From an uncultured Bacteroidales bacterium (GTDB lineage: Bacteria > Bacteroidota > Bacteroidia > Bacteroidales > UBA932), in assembly GCA_946408295.1 (NCBI GenBank), contig CAMJRT010000004.1:1-18458 (forward strand): a stretch of 18,458 bases of DNA, written 5' to 3'. The notes beneath the pieces are model-generated. The model did not search any database. It saw only the letters and a program-made list of their open reading frames with translations, and was not told where the DNA came from. A program made the position numbers and the translations under genes. Below are positions 7,980 to 15,442 of this stretch, one piece after another. Positions within the stretch are counted from its first letter, which is position 1, and each line of letters begins with the position of its first letter.

Positions 7980-8766
7980 ATGCCGAAGTCCTATTTTGTT
8001 GCCGATGTCCATCTGGGCCTGACGGTCGCGGACGAGAAAGACCGGGAGTTGCGTTTTGCCCGTTTTCTGCGCGGCTTGCCGGCGGATACGGAGCGCCTAT
8101 ATCTGATGGGCGATATCTGGGACTTTTGGTATGAATACCGCGACGTCGTCCCCAAAGGCTATGGTTGAATTGATGGACCGGGGCGTAGAAGTCTATTTTT
8201 TCGCCGGCAACCACGATGTGTGGACCTACCATTATTTCGAGGAACTGGGAATGAAGCGCCTGGAGCAGCCTTTCCTGACGCGCATCGGCGGAAAGACGCT
8301 CTGTCTGGGACACGGCGACGGTCTGGGCCCCACGAAGATGGGATATCGCATCCTTTACTGGATTTTCCACAACCGGGTGCTGCAATGGCTGTTCAGCCTG
8401 CTGCATCCTTATATCGCCTTTTCTTTCGGCAACGGCTGGTCGCGCAACAAACGCAAACGCCGCCGCCGGATGACGCCTTATGTTTTCAACGGCGAACAGG
8501 AGCCCATCTATCAGTTTGCCGCTCGCTTTGCCGAAGAGCGGGCCGCATCGGGGGAGCCGGTGGATTATTTTATTTTCGGGCACTTTCACGCGGATGTCCG
8601 TATGCCCCTTCCAGCGGGCGGCGAACTTGTTGTCCTGAAAGACTGGATTCACGCCGATGCGTATGCCTGCCTGGACCACGAGACCGGTGAACTGTCCATC
8701 GTCAACCGGCCCACGGAAGCGGCGGAAAACAGGGCCGCGGCGAACCCTCAAAATGAGACCCTATGA
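7980..8766 (+). pseudogene. lpxH: lpxH-like UDP-2,3-diacylglucosamine diphosphatase split by a frameshift
   Basis: Two adjacent reading frames together make one calcineurin-type phosphoesterase. The first (7980-8168, 62 codons) holds FVADVHLG and LYLMGDIWDFWYEY, the D-x-H and G-D-x-x-D metal motifs, and stops at TGA soon after VVPKGY. The second frame, usable from ATG 8161 to 8766, continues with VELMDRGVEVYFFAGNHDVW (GNHD), LGHGDGLG and FGHFHAD (GHFH). LpxH hydrolyses UDP-2,3-diacylglucosamine to lipid X in lipid A synthesis. By recollection of Bacteroidota relatives, about seven residues normally lie between PKGY and VEL. The gap plus the frame change fits loss of about 20 bases near 8160-8164. 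Neither half has a complete metal site. Restart at the overlapping ATG is possible but would give only the second half. A true mutation and an assembly error are both open. The second half overlaps the methyltransferase gene as ATGA. Confidence 0.85.
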
Positions 8767-9767
8767 CATTGGAACTTCCTTCTCCGCAGTGGACGGACTA
8801 TGAATTGGTCGACAGCGGCGACGGCGAGAAGCTGGAGCGCTTCGGCCCGTATTATCTGCGACGCCCCGAGCCCAAGGCGTTGTGGGGAAAATCCCTTTCT
8901 GAAAGCCAGTGGCAAAAAACGGCGCACACCTGGTTCCGCCCCGGCGCCGGATTCGGCAAGGCCGGCAAAGAGGACAGCGGCACTTGGGACCGGCTCAAGA
9001 AAATGGAAGACCAGTGGTATATCCGCTATCCCGGCGGGCGTCCCGAAGAACGGGGCGCGGCCGGCGGGCCTTCCTTTCAACTGCGCCTGGGACTGACCTC
9101 CTTCAAGCACGTCGGCGTATTTCCGGAGCAGGCTCCCAACTGGGAATACATCTATCAGAACACCCGCGAACTGGTGCTGAAGGCCTCCAAACCGGTCGGA
9201 GGTGGCGGCTCGACCGGGCATCCCGCCCCCGTCAAGGTACTGAACCTGTTCGCCTACACGGGCGCTGCATCCTTGGCGGCCAAGGCCGCCGGCGCCGATG
9301 TGACGCACCTGGATTCGGTACGGCAGGTGGTGACCTGGGCCCGCGGCAATATGGAATACAGCCGGATGGACGGCATCCGCTGGGTGGTGGAAGACGCCCT
9401 GAAATTCGCCCGCCGCGAAGCCAGACGCGGCAACCTATACCAAGGTATCATCCTCGACCCGCCGGCCTATGGGCACGGTCCGGACGGCGAAAAATGGAAA
9501 TTGGACGAGTGCCTTTTTGAAATGCTCCGCCAAGTGGCCGCCCTTCTGGCACCCGAAAACAGTTTTATGGTGCTCAACCTCTACTCCAACGGATTCAGCG
9601 CCACCCTCGGCGAGACCGTCGTCCGCGAAGCCTTCGGCCTACACAACCCATCGGTGAACACCTTCGCGAAAAACCCGCCTTGCCTCCTTGAAAGCGGCGA
9701 ATTGGCCCTTTCCGACCGCAACGGGAAAATCCTCCCGCTGAGCATTTTTGTCCGCCTGCGTCGCTAA
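8763..9767 (+). CDS. Class I SAM-dependent rRNA methyltransferase (RlmI/COG1092-like)
   Basis: The 334-residue protein has an N-terminal part with SFQLRLGLTSFKHVGVFPEQ and a Rossmann methyltransferase domain from about residue 158. The SAM-binding motif I is VLNLFAYTGAAS (159-170), the acidic end of strand 2 is at LDS (183-185), an acidic pair ED lies at 210-211, and motif IV is LDPPAYGHGP (231-240). This pattern matches the RlmI-type 23S rRNA methyltransferase group; the exact base modified cannot be told. A Gly-rich stretch, VGGGGSTGHPAP (145-156), just before the SAM domain looks like a linker insertion. The start overlaps the stop of the lpxH-like second half (ATGA). The stop is followed by the AT-rich inverted repeat before the next gene. 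Confidence 0.88.
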   Translation: MTLELPSPQWTDYELVDSGDGEKLERFGPYYLRRPEPKALWGKSLSESQWQKTAHTWFRPGAGFGKAGKEDSGTWDRLKKMEDQWYIRYPGGRPEERGAAGGPSFQLRLGLTSFKHVGVFPEQAPNWEYIYQNTRELVLKASKPVGGGGSTGHPAPVKVLNLFAYTGAASLAAKAAGADVTHLDSVRQVVTWARGNMEYSRMDGIRWVVEDALKFARREARRGNLYQGIILDPPAYGHGPDGEKWKLDECLFEMLRQVAALLAPENSFMVLNLYSNGFSATLGETVVREAFGLHNPSVNTFAKNPPCLLESGELALSDRNGKILPLSIFVRLRR

Positions 9768-9800
9768 CACCCGTCTTACCTCCTCTACAAGTGTTGCATT

Positions 9801-9857
9801 TTCACAAAAAATTCGGAAAAAGCTTCGAAAAAAGAAAAATTTTTTCCGTTTTGTGAA
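9801..9857. repeat. AT-rich imperfect inverted repeat after the methyltransferase gene
   Basis: The left arm is TTCACAAAA, then AATT, then CGGAAAAA (9801-9821). The right arm is TTTTTCCGTTTTGTGAA (9841-9857). The arms pair over 17 bases with a four-base bulge and a loop of about 19 bases. It lies in the 156-base gap between the methyltransferase gene and the small HTH gene. It could end the ftsX cluster transcript or be an operator for the downstream gene; the stem is too AT-rich for a classic intrinsic terminator. Confidence 0.55.
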
Positions 9858-9897
9858 TATGATAATAAAATTATTTCCCTTTCTTGCGCAAAATAGC

Positions 9898-9905
9898 CAC
9901 CTTTG
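9898..9905 (+). promoter_or_regulatory. Possible Bacteroidota -7 box before the small HTH gene
   Basis: CACCTTTG differs from the TAnnTTTG consensus at one base and lies 18 bases before the ATG at 9924. An 8-bp palindrome, TTGCGCAA (9884-9891), sits just upstream. No convincing -33 box is present, so this is a weak call. Confidence 0.35.
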
Positions 9906-9923
9906 CCGCAAAACAATACGACT

Positions 9924-10205
9924 ATGGGAAATATTTTTACCTCTTTCTTCTCCCGGCGGCAGAAAATGTCGCCCGACCGCGCGCTTGAAATACTATATGA
10001 CGCCCTGTGCGCGCAAAGCCCTGCTCCCATCGAGGGCAACGGTGCTGCGCCCGCCGTACCCGGACCGACTTTCGCCGAGTGGTGCCGCCGGCTGGGACTG
10101 CCCCGGCAAAAACTTGACCGCTACCTCCGAAAAGAACTCGGTTGCAGCGGCCAGGAATGGGTCCATACCATTTATTCGTCCAGCCTGGATAAGAAAAAAG
10201 GATGA
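9924..10205 (+). CDS. Small protein with a single AraC-like helix-turn-helix half
   Basis: A 93-residue cytoplasmic protein with no signal peptide or membrane segment. After a basic N-terminus (FSRRQKMSPDRALEIL) and a Pro/Ala-rich middle (about 31-48), residues 50-80 read FAEWCRRLGLPRQKLDRYL and RKELGCSGQEW. This resembles one half of the two-part AraC DNA-binding domain (small hydrophobic helix, L-G-L-P-R turn, then L-x-R-x-L-R-K-E-L-G). Only one HTH is present, so any DNA binding would need a dimer. I do not recognise the gene as a named family. The start MGNIFTSFF is preferred over an upstream TTG because a possible promoter overlaps that region. Its 3' end runs into the acpP terminator on the other strand. 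Confidence 0.65.
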   Translation: MGNIFTSFFSRRQKMSPDRALEILYDALCAQSPAPIEGNGAAPAVPGPTFAEWCRRLGLPRQKLDRYLRKELGCSGQEWVHTIYSSSLDKKKG

Positions 10206-10219
10206 CCTTGCGGCCATCC
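10194..10219 (-). terminator. Intrinsic terminator of acpP
   Basis: Read on the minus strand, GGATGGCC, loop GCAA, GGTCATCC forms a hairpin with one internal mismatch, followed directly by TTTTTT. It begins about 30 bases after the acpP stop. It overlaps the last codons and stop of the convergent small HTH gene. Confidence 0.75.
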
Positions 10220-10249
10220 CCCTTTGGTTTCATTTGAAAAAAACGGTTT

Positions 10250-10495
10250 TTACTTCTCAGCCAATTTGCTTTCAATATAAGAAACCGCGTCGCCGACGGT
10301 CTGAATCTTGTCTCCGGCTTCGTCATCGGGAATTTTGATATCAAAATCGGATTCGAATGCCATAATCAACTCAACGGTATCGAGAGAATCAGCGCCCAGA
10401 TCATTGGTGAAACTGGCATTCTCCGTCACCACGGCGGGATCGACGCCGAGCTTGTCGACGATGATCTTTTTAACTTTTTCTGCTACTTCTGACAT
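10250..10495 (-). CDS. acpP: Acyl carrier protein
   Basis: The 81-residue acidic protein has the canonical four-helix ACP sequence with the phosphopantetheine site [12 protein letters not shown]; Ser37 carries the prosthetic group. ACP shuttles acyl chains in type II fatty acid synthesis and supplies acyl groups for lipid A. Closeness to the housekeeping ACP of Bacteroides and E. coli ([23 protein letters not shown]) argues against a specialised polyketide carrier. In many bacteria acpP is followed by fabF and rnc; here it is a single-gene unit with its own promoter and terminator. The upstream Ig-protein operon has no visible terminator, so some read-through into acpP is possible. Confidence 0.97.
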   Translation of the reverse strand: MSEVAEKVKKIIVDKLGVDPAVVTENASFTNDLGADSLDTVELIMAFESDFDIKIPDDEAGDKIQTVGDAVSYIESKLAEK

Positions 10496-10539
10496 AGTAT
10501 GAACAATTTATAAAGTTTTCTATCTTTCAATAGTGCCCG

Positions 10540-10570
10540 CAAAGGTAGTAATTATTTTCCAAATATCAAA
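10540..10570 (-). promoter_or_regulatory. acpP promoter, TTTG-N19-TACCTTTG
   Basis: On the minus strand the -33 TTTG (10570-10567) is followed after exactly 19 bases by TACCTTTG (10547-10540), a full match to the Bacteroidota primary sigma consensus. The expected start is near 10533, giving a leader of about 38 bases. The -33 element overlaps the stop codon of the upstream Ig-protein gene. Confidence 0.85.
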
Positions 10571-13145
10571 AAGCGATGAAAGGTCTGATGTATCTGGTCA
10601 CGTGCTTGTCGCCCGTCAACACCGGCTTCGTACCACTCTTCGTGGCCTGGGCCCCCGTCACATATACCGCTTCCTGATGGGGAGCGTCTTCCGCTTCCTG
10701 GCAGGACCAGTAGCTGGTACCGGCACCTAGACCCGTTCCGCCCATCGTGTTCAGCCATTCGGAAATCTTTTTCCGGGTATCCTCCATCGTCGAGCCGTCT
10801 CCCAGACTGGTCAGCATGCGGTACCATTCTCCCGATGTGGGCAGATACCAGCCACCATGGAAGGAGGATTCCGCCAGTTGGGGCGCCTGCTCCTGAACAT
10901 ACTGCATCGGTATCATTTTCCACTTGGAACTGCTGACATGCTGGTTGTAGTATTTCTCTCCGGCAGAAATATCCCAGCCCCGGGTCCCGTAACTGGTAGG
11001 GTCGGCCCCCTCGTTGATGCCATTCGGCCAATAGGACCAGTAATTGGCGCTGTAAGAGACGGCGTCTTCCTTTTTGTTAGTAGTCACGCTCCACCACTGC
11101 TGCTTCTCCGGCAGGTTCTTGAAGTAAATGGCAGAGCCGTGTGCCTTCACTTTGCCCCTTCCGATGCCGTACAAGCTTTTAAGCGGGCTGTTGGAGGTGG
11201 TAGTGTGCTGTCCCACCCACACGACAAGGGCGTTACAATCTTTCAAATCGCTGGCCGTGGGCGTAAAGGCGAAATAGCCCGACCCTCGGAAACCACCGTC
11301 CACTACTTTATAGTTCCTTCCGTCCTGGCTGAAATAAACGCCGTCAAAAGGCTTGACATCCGATGCGGAATACATCGCATCGTAGATACGCAAAGTCATA
11401 TTCGCGGTGTAATCCACCTTGGGAAGTACAGTCAAGGTCCCCTTGATGGTCGAGGTGGCGCTGGTCCGGTTGCTCTTGAGCGTCACCTCAATGCCGTTGT
11501 CCTTGACCTTGCTCGTTACGCTCATATCCATCGTACCCGGCCAAACCGGGGTGCTCACCTCAAAATCCCGGCTGGTATGACGGCACGCAGCCCCGTCGCT
11601 GTCCCTCAACTGGAAATTGAGAGTCCTAGAGTCTCCGTAACGAATAAAAACCTGATCTTCGGTGGAGCCAAGGGTGGAACAATAAAGTTTTACCGGCTTG
11701 CCATACACGGTAATCTTCTTAGCGAGTCCGAGATAAGGATCTGCGTCTGCTGTGGCACGAAAGGTTGTCGTTCCCTTTCCCACCGCTGTAATCTTCCCGT
11801 TGGCATCGACAGTCGCCACGCTCGGATTGGATGTAGAATAGACAACCTTCTTATTCGTGAGGTTGCTGACGGTCGCCGCCTCCGTAAAAGTGTCTCCGAC
11901 GATAAGACCCTCGGCAAGAAGGGAAGAAGGATTGTTCCACGAAATGGAAGGTGTGCCTTCGTGGACGGTGAGGGTCTTCTCAATCTTCTTCGTTGAATTT
12001 TCGGATATATAATAGGTGACGGTAATCGTGGCGGAGCCAGTCGCTCTCGGACTGACTCGGAAGCCGGCGGATGTCTTGTTGACCGTGGCCACAGTGGTAT
12101 TGGAAGAAGTGGCGGAATAAGTTTTCACAGTCGCGGAAGCGGGTTCATAATTCATCGTAACCTCGAAATTCGCACCCTTGGCGCATTCCTCCTTCATCCC
12201 GTCCAACGAAATAATGCTCGTCGGATAGATATCTGCGTCATCCACGCTAAAATACATCGAATATCTCCAATGTCGTCGACCGTCAACGACATACAATGTG
12301 GGAACGCCGGAAGACTTCTTGAAGGGATGCAGCAAGCCGGTCTCGGAAACGGTCGCACACGCTTGTCCGTCAGAATTCAGTTCATAAGTAAGCGGTACAT
12401 CCTTTGCTTCTTCCGGCTCGATAACCGGGTTCAACTGGAAGTCGGTACCCACCTTTAACTGAAGAACCTTCGGGTATTCGACCGGCAGAATCAATTTTTC
12501 AATCAGAGGCGTGTGTATCGAAACCCGACAAGTGTCGGAAGCCTTGAGAAGGCCGTCTCCCTTGGAATAGACTTCCGCCCAAACCAACTCCTCACTATCC
12601 TTCTGATAGATGGCCGTGACCAGGCCGTCTTGCGACACGGAGACCACTTCGTCGTTGCTGCTCTTCCAGACCACCTCCGTCACGTCTTCAGGAGTACGAG
12701 AGAGCGTCAGTTGGCAAGTCTCGTCCTGCTCCAAGGTGACAGCCTCGCGGTTCAACTTGGCGCTGTAACGCGTGTTCAGATTGACCGTGCAGGTGGCCGA
12801 CGCCTTGATTTGATAATCTATCAAAGAAAAAAGAATGGCTTCGACCGTCTCCTCACCCTCGCCCACCAGGGCCTTGACCACACCCTCTTCAGAGACTGAT
12901 ACCGCATTGGGATTGCTGGTTTGCCAGATGAGTACCGTCTTGTCGGCGGGCGAATAGTCAACCTTCAAGGGGTGTGTTTGCGCCTCGCTGAGGGTGATGG
13001 CGGTTTCGGACAAGGTGACGCGGAATGCGATGGAATCGTCACCCGTGGGGCCGTCTTTCTTACATCCCGTCAAGAACAGGACGATGGCGGCCAGTATCGC
13101 TATTGAAAGAGCCAAAAAAGTTTTCTTTTTTACCATATTAAACAT
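10566..13145 (-). CDS. Multi-domain bacterial Ig-like (BIG2-type) surface lipoprotein, longer paralog
   Basis: This 859-residue lipoprotein has the lipobox FLTGC (Cys28) followed by KKDGPTGDD, an acidic stretch compatible with surface export. Ig-like BIG2-type modules follow at about residues 42-122, 127-210, 214-300, 305-394 and 398-480, seen from repeated S-x-N-x-x-V-A-T-V and G-x-I-T-A-V-G-K-G patterns. A divergent beta module lies at 483-573. The C-terminal domain (about 585-859) has KPFDGVYFSQDG, HGSAIYFKN, GGWYLPTSGEW, SYWSCQEA and a terminal RPFIAF, which resembles the Fibrobacter-major-paralogous/DUF1566 C-type-lectin-like group. It is a tandem paralog of the upstream gene, with one more Ig module. 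Its ATG shares a base with the upstream stop (TAATG); a second Met three codons on could also start the signal peptide. Adhesion or ligand binding is inferred. Confidence 0.85.
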   Translation of the reverse strand: MFNMVKKKTFLALSIAILAAIVLFLTGCKKDGPTGDDSIAFRVTLSETAITLSEAQTHPLKVDYSPADKTVLIWQTSNPNAVSVSEEGVVKALVGEGEETVEAILFSLIDYQIKASATCTVNLNTRYSAKLNREAVTLEQDETCQLTLSRTPEDVTEVVWKSSNDEVVSVSQDGLVTAIYQKDSEELVWAEVYSKGDGLLKASDTCRVSIHTPLIEKLILPVEYPKVLQLKVGTDFQLNPVIEPEEAKDVPLTYELNSDGQACATVSETGLLHPFKKSSGVPTLYVVDGRRHWRYSMYFSVDDADIYPTSIISLDGMKEECAKGANFEVTMNYEPASATVKTYSATSSNTTVATVNKTSAGFRVSPRATGSATITVTYYISENSTKKIEKTLTVHEGTPSISWNNPSSLLAEGLIVGDTFTEAATVSNLTNKKVVYSTSNPSVATVDANGKITAVGKGTTTFRATADADPYLGLAKKITVYGKPVKLYCSTLGSTEDQVFIRYGDSRTLNFQLRDSDGAACRHTSRDFEVSTPVWPGTMDMSVTSKVKDNGIEVTLKSNRTSATSTIKGTLTVLPKVDYTANMTLRIYDAMYSASDVKPFDGVYFSQDGRNYKVVDGGFRGSGYFAFTPTASDLKDCNALVVWVGQHTTTSNSPLKSLYGIGRGKVKAHGSAIYFKNLPEKQQWWSVTTNKKEDAVSYSANYWSYWPNGINEGADPTSYGTRGWDISAGEKYYNQHVSSSKWKMIPMQYVQEQAPQLAESSFHGGWYLPTSGEWYRMLTSLGDGSTMEDTRKKISEWLNTMGGTGLGAGTSYWSCQEAEDAPHQEAVYVTGAQATKSGTKPVLTGDKHVTRYIRPFIAF

Positions 13146-15442
13146 TAAAATGCAAGGAAGGGACGGGTTTTGGCCGTAGCCGTCTTACTTTGGGTTTTCT
13201 GCGGGTCCGCTCCGGCAGCCGTGGCGGAAATGCCGGTCATATAGACGGCGGTATTCCACGAATTGACGGAGGCCTCCTGGCAGGACCAGTAGTTGTTGGT
13301 GCTGTAGATACCCTCGCCACCTTCCATCGCCGTCAGCCAGGTCGTCAGTTTTTGCGCGACCGTCGCTGCCGGGACGCCCGTTCCCAGACAGGAGAGCATT
13401 TTCGCCCATTCGGCCGAAGTCGGGACGTACCAGCCGGAATTGTCCGACCCGGTCGAAGACAGACCGGCGAGAGCCAGAACGGGCTGCATTTTCCATTTGT
13501 CTGCAGACACTTTGCCGTTGTAAGACGCCATTGCCGTACAAATCTCATAGCCATAGCCGTCGTTGTTCGTGGTCGAAACATACATAGGACTGGAAGTACC
13601 GCCGCTCCAGTAGCCGGTATAATGACTGCTTCGAAGTACTTCATCCCCGGAGTTGGGACTGGTATTCGTCCACCATTTTCCGTCGGTAGCGTTAGCCTTC
13701 GACACGGCCAGGCCGTGGATGCCGGACTGCGCCGGGGCGCTCTGCCGGCTCAGGCCGGGAAGGGAACCAAGGGCGGATTTTGCGGAAGGACGACTGCCTG
13801 TATAAACGATAATGGCAAGGCTTCTCGTACGGAAATAGCCCGTAGGCGGTGTATCATAGGCAAAATAACCGGAACCACGGTAACCTCCGTCATACACTTT
13901 TATTCCATTGGATGCCGGATAAAGGCCGTCGAAAGGCTTGATGTCATACTCGTCGTACATCGAATCATAGAGAGAAAACACCTTCTTGACGCCGGAATAT
14001 CCAGAAACAGAAAGGGTGGCCGTCGCCTTGAGGGTGGAAGAAGCGCTGGTGCGGTTGCCTGTCACGGTCAATTGCATCATATTGTTGCTTGAAGCATTGA
14101 GATTGTGACTCAGATTAAAGCCGGATTCGGCTCCGCTGAGGGCAAATTGCAGCAAATCCTGACGGGTAGCCACGCCCTGAGCATCCCGAATCTGGACATT
14201 GAGCGATTTGGTCGTACCATAGCGGACAAACCAGCCGTCATCGACACTGGCGCTCACATAAATGGTCGCGGGCTTGCCATACACCTGATAATCAGCAGAC
14301 TCAATCATTACACTACCATTGACGGCCGAGGCGGCTGTAATCCTGAACCAACCTTTGCTTATTGCTGTTACGACACCCGAAAAGGCGTTCACTATCGCCA
14401 CGCTCGGATTGCTGCTAGAGTATCTTACTTCCGTGTTAGTCAGATTGCTGACTGCCGCCGTTGCGGTTTTGTACTCTCCGACAATCAAGCCCTGGCCGAA
14501 GGTCGCCGCCATATCCGTCGTCCAGGCGATGGACGGCTCGGAAGCGTGGACGGTGAGACTCTTGACGATATCGGTTTTCGCGCCGTTTTCTCCTTCCCAC
14601 GTGACGGTGATGGTCGCAGAGCCTGCGGACTTGCCCGTTACCCGTATGCTTCCGAACGAGTTTTCGGCCGTTGCGACCGCCGGATTGCTGGAAGACACGG
14701 AGAACACTTTCCAAGTGGCCGAAGAGGGCGTATAGGAGAGCGTTGCGTTGAAATAATTACCCACCGCTATCTCCTCACTGAAGTTCTTCAGTTCGGCCTT
14801 TGTCGGATAGATGGGTTTTTCGCCTACGGTGACTTTGACCGTCGTACTGACGCCTTTGCTGTCTTTGGAAGTCACTTTGACAGTAGCATAAGCGCTGCCA
14901 CCCGTAACGGCAATGGGCGTAAGCAAGCCGTCGGCGGACACCTCCACATACTGGCCTCCTTCCGTCACCTCATAACGGAGACCCACACCGGCCGCCGCCG
15001 GAGGCGTGATGCCCGGCTGAAGCTGGTAACTCGTTCCCATCGAGAGGGGCAGTTGCGAAGGCAGGGAAATACCGGTGACAAATACGGTATTGACCACGAT
15101 CGAACAAGTCGCGGTGGCCTTGACAGAATAATCCGAAAGGTCAAAGAGGCTGGCCGTGATGGTTGCCGTTCCGTTTTCTCCCACGGCGGTGACGAGACCG
15201 TCGTTCACTGTCACAAGGGCTTCGTTGTCACTTCCCCAGACCAACATCAGACCGGACGGAACATAATTCGCCGTCAGGGTGGCAGAGCCACCCTGGCTTA
15301 GTTCCAGGGAAGTCTGGGACAAGGTTAGCGTTACATCACCGGAGCCGCCCCGGGGCTCGTCTTTCTTACATCCCGCAAGGGTTGAAACAAGAATTGCGGC
15401 TACGAAAGCCGCAATCATTGATGTGTGAATATGCTTCATCAT
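13145..15442 (-). CDS. Multi-domain bacterial Ig-like (BIG2-type) surface lipoprotein, shorter paralog
   Basis: The 765-residue lipoprotein has the lipobox TLAGC (Cys25) followed by KKDEPRGGSGD. Ig-like modules lie at about residues 36-118, 122-207, 212-298 and 302-388 (e.g. VTVNDGLVTAVGENGTATIT and YSSSNPSVAIVN), then a divergent beta module at about 391-480. The C-terminal domain (about 488-765) parallels its neighbour: KPFDGLYPASNG, GYRGSGYFAYD, HGLAVSKAN, SGWYVPTSAEWAKML, NNYWSCQEA and a terminal RPFLAF. Matching segments such as GSATITVTW and NRTSASSTLKA show the two genes arose by duplication. It starts directly after the barrel-gene stop with no gap. It is probably surface-exposed; binding to a glycan or protein is inferred from domain type only. 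Confidence 0.85.
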   Translation of the reverse strand: MMKHIHTSMIAAFVAAILVSTLAGCKKDEPRGGSGDVTLTLSQTSLELSQGGSATLTANYVPSGLMLVWGSDNEALVTVNDGLVTAVGENGTATITASLFDLSDYSVKATATCSIVVNTVFVTGISLPSQLPLSMGTSYQLQPGITPPAAAGVGLRYEVTEGGQYVEVSADGLLTPIAVTGGSAYATVKVTSKDSKGVSTTVKVTVGEKPIYPTKAELKNFSEEIAVGNYFNATLSYTPSSATWKVFSVSSSNPAVATAENSFGSIRVTGKSAGSATITVTWEGENGAKTDIVKSLTVHASEPSIAWTTDMAATFGQGLIVGEYKTATAAVSNLTNTEVRYSSSNPSVAIVNAFSGVVTAISKGWFRITAASAVNGSVMIESADYQVYGKPATIYVSASVDDGWFVRYGTTKSLNVQIRDAQGVATRQDLLQFALSGAESGFNLSHNLNASSNNMMQLTVTGNRTSASSTLKATATLSVSGYSGVKKVFSLYDSMYDEYDIKPFDGLYPASNGIKVYDGGYRGSGYFAYDTPPTGYFRTRSLAIIVYTGSRPSAKSALGSLPGLSRQSAPAQSGIHGLAVSKANATDGKWWTNTSPNSGDEVLRSSHYTGYWSGGTSSPMYVSTTNNDGYGYEICTAMASYNGKVSADKWKMQPVLALAGLSSTGSDNSGWYVPTSAEWAKMLSCLGTGVPAATVAQKLTTWLTAMEGGEGIYSTNNYWSCQEASVNSWNTAVYMTGISATAAGADPQKTQSKTATAKTRPFLAF

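Noticed and set aside
9801..9857. Calling the inverted repeat a firm intrinsic terminator
   Set aside because: The stem is mostly A-T with a bulge and lacks a GC-rich base; listed only as a repeat.
10857..11996. Plus-strand 379-codon open frame opposite the longer Ig-protein gene
   Set aside because: Composition is shadow-like, with no promoter or motif, and the opposing gene is well supported.
13190..15301. Long plus-strand open frames (300 and 398 codons) opposite the shorter Ig-protein gene
   Set aside because: They are antisense to a gene with a lipobox, repeated Ig modules and operon spacing. Their translations are Arg/Gly/His-rich without domains, typical of shadows in GC-biased coding DNA.
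10566..15442. Diversity-generating retroelement target
   Set aside because: The C-terminal lectin-like domain fits the idea, but no reverse transcriptase, template repeat or accessory gene is visible in the window.
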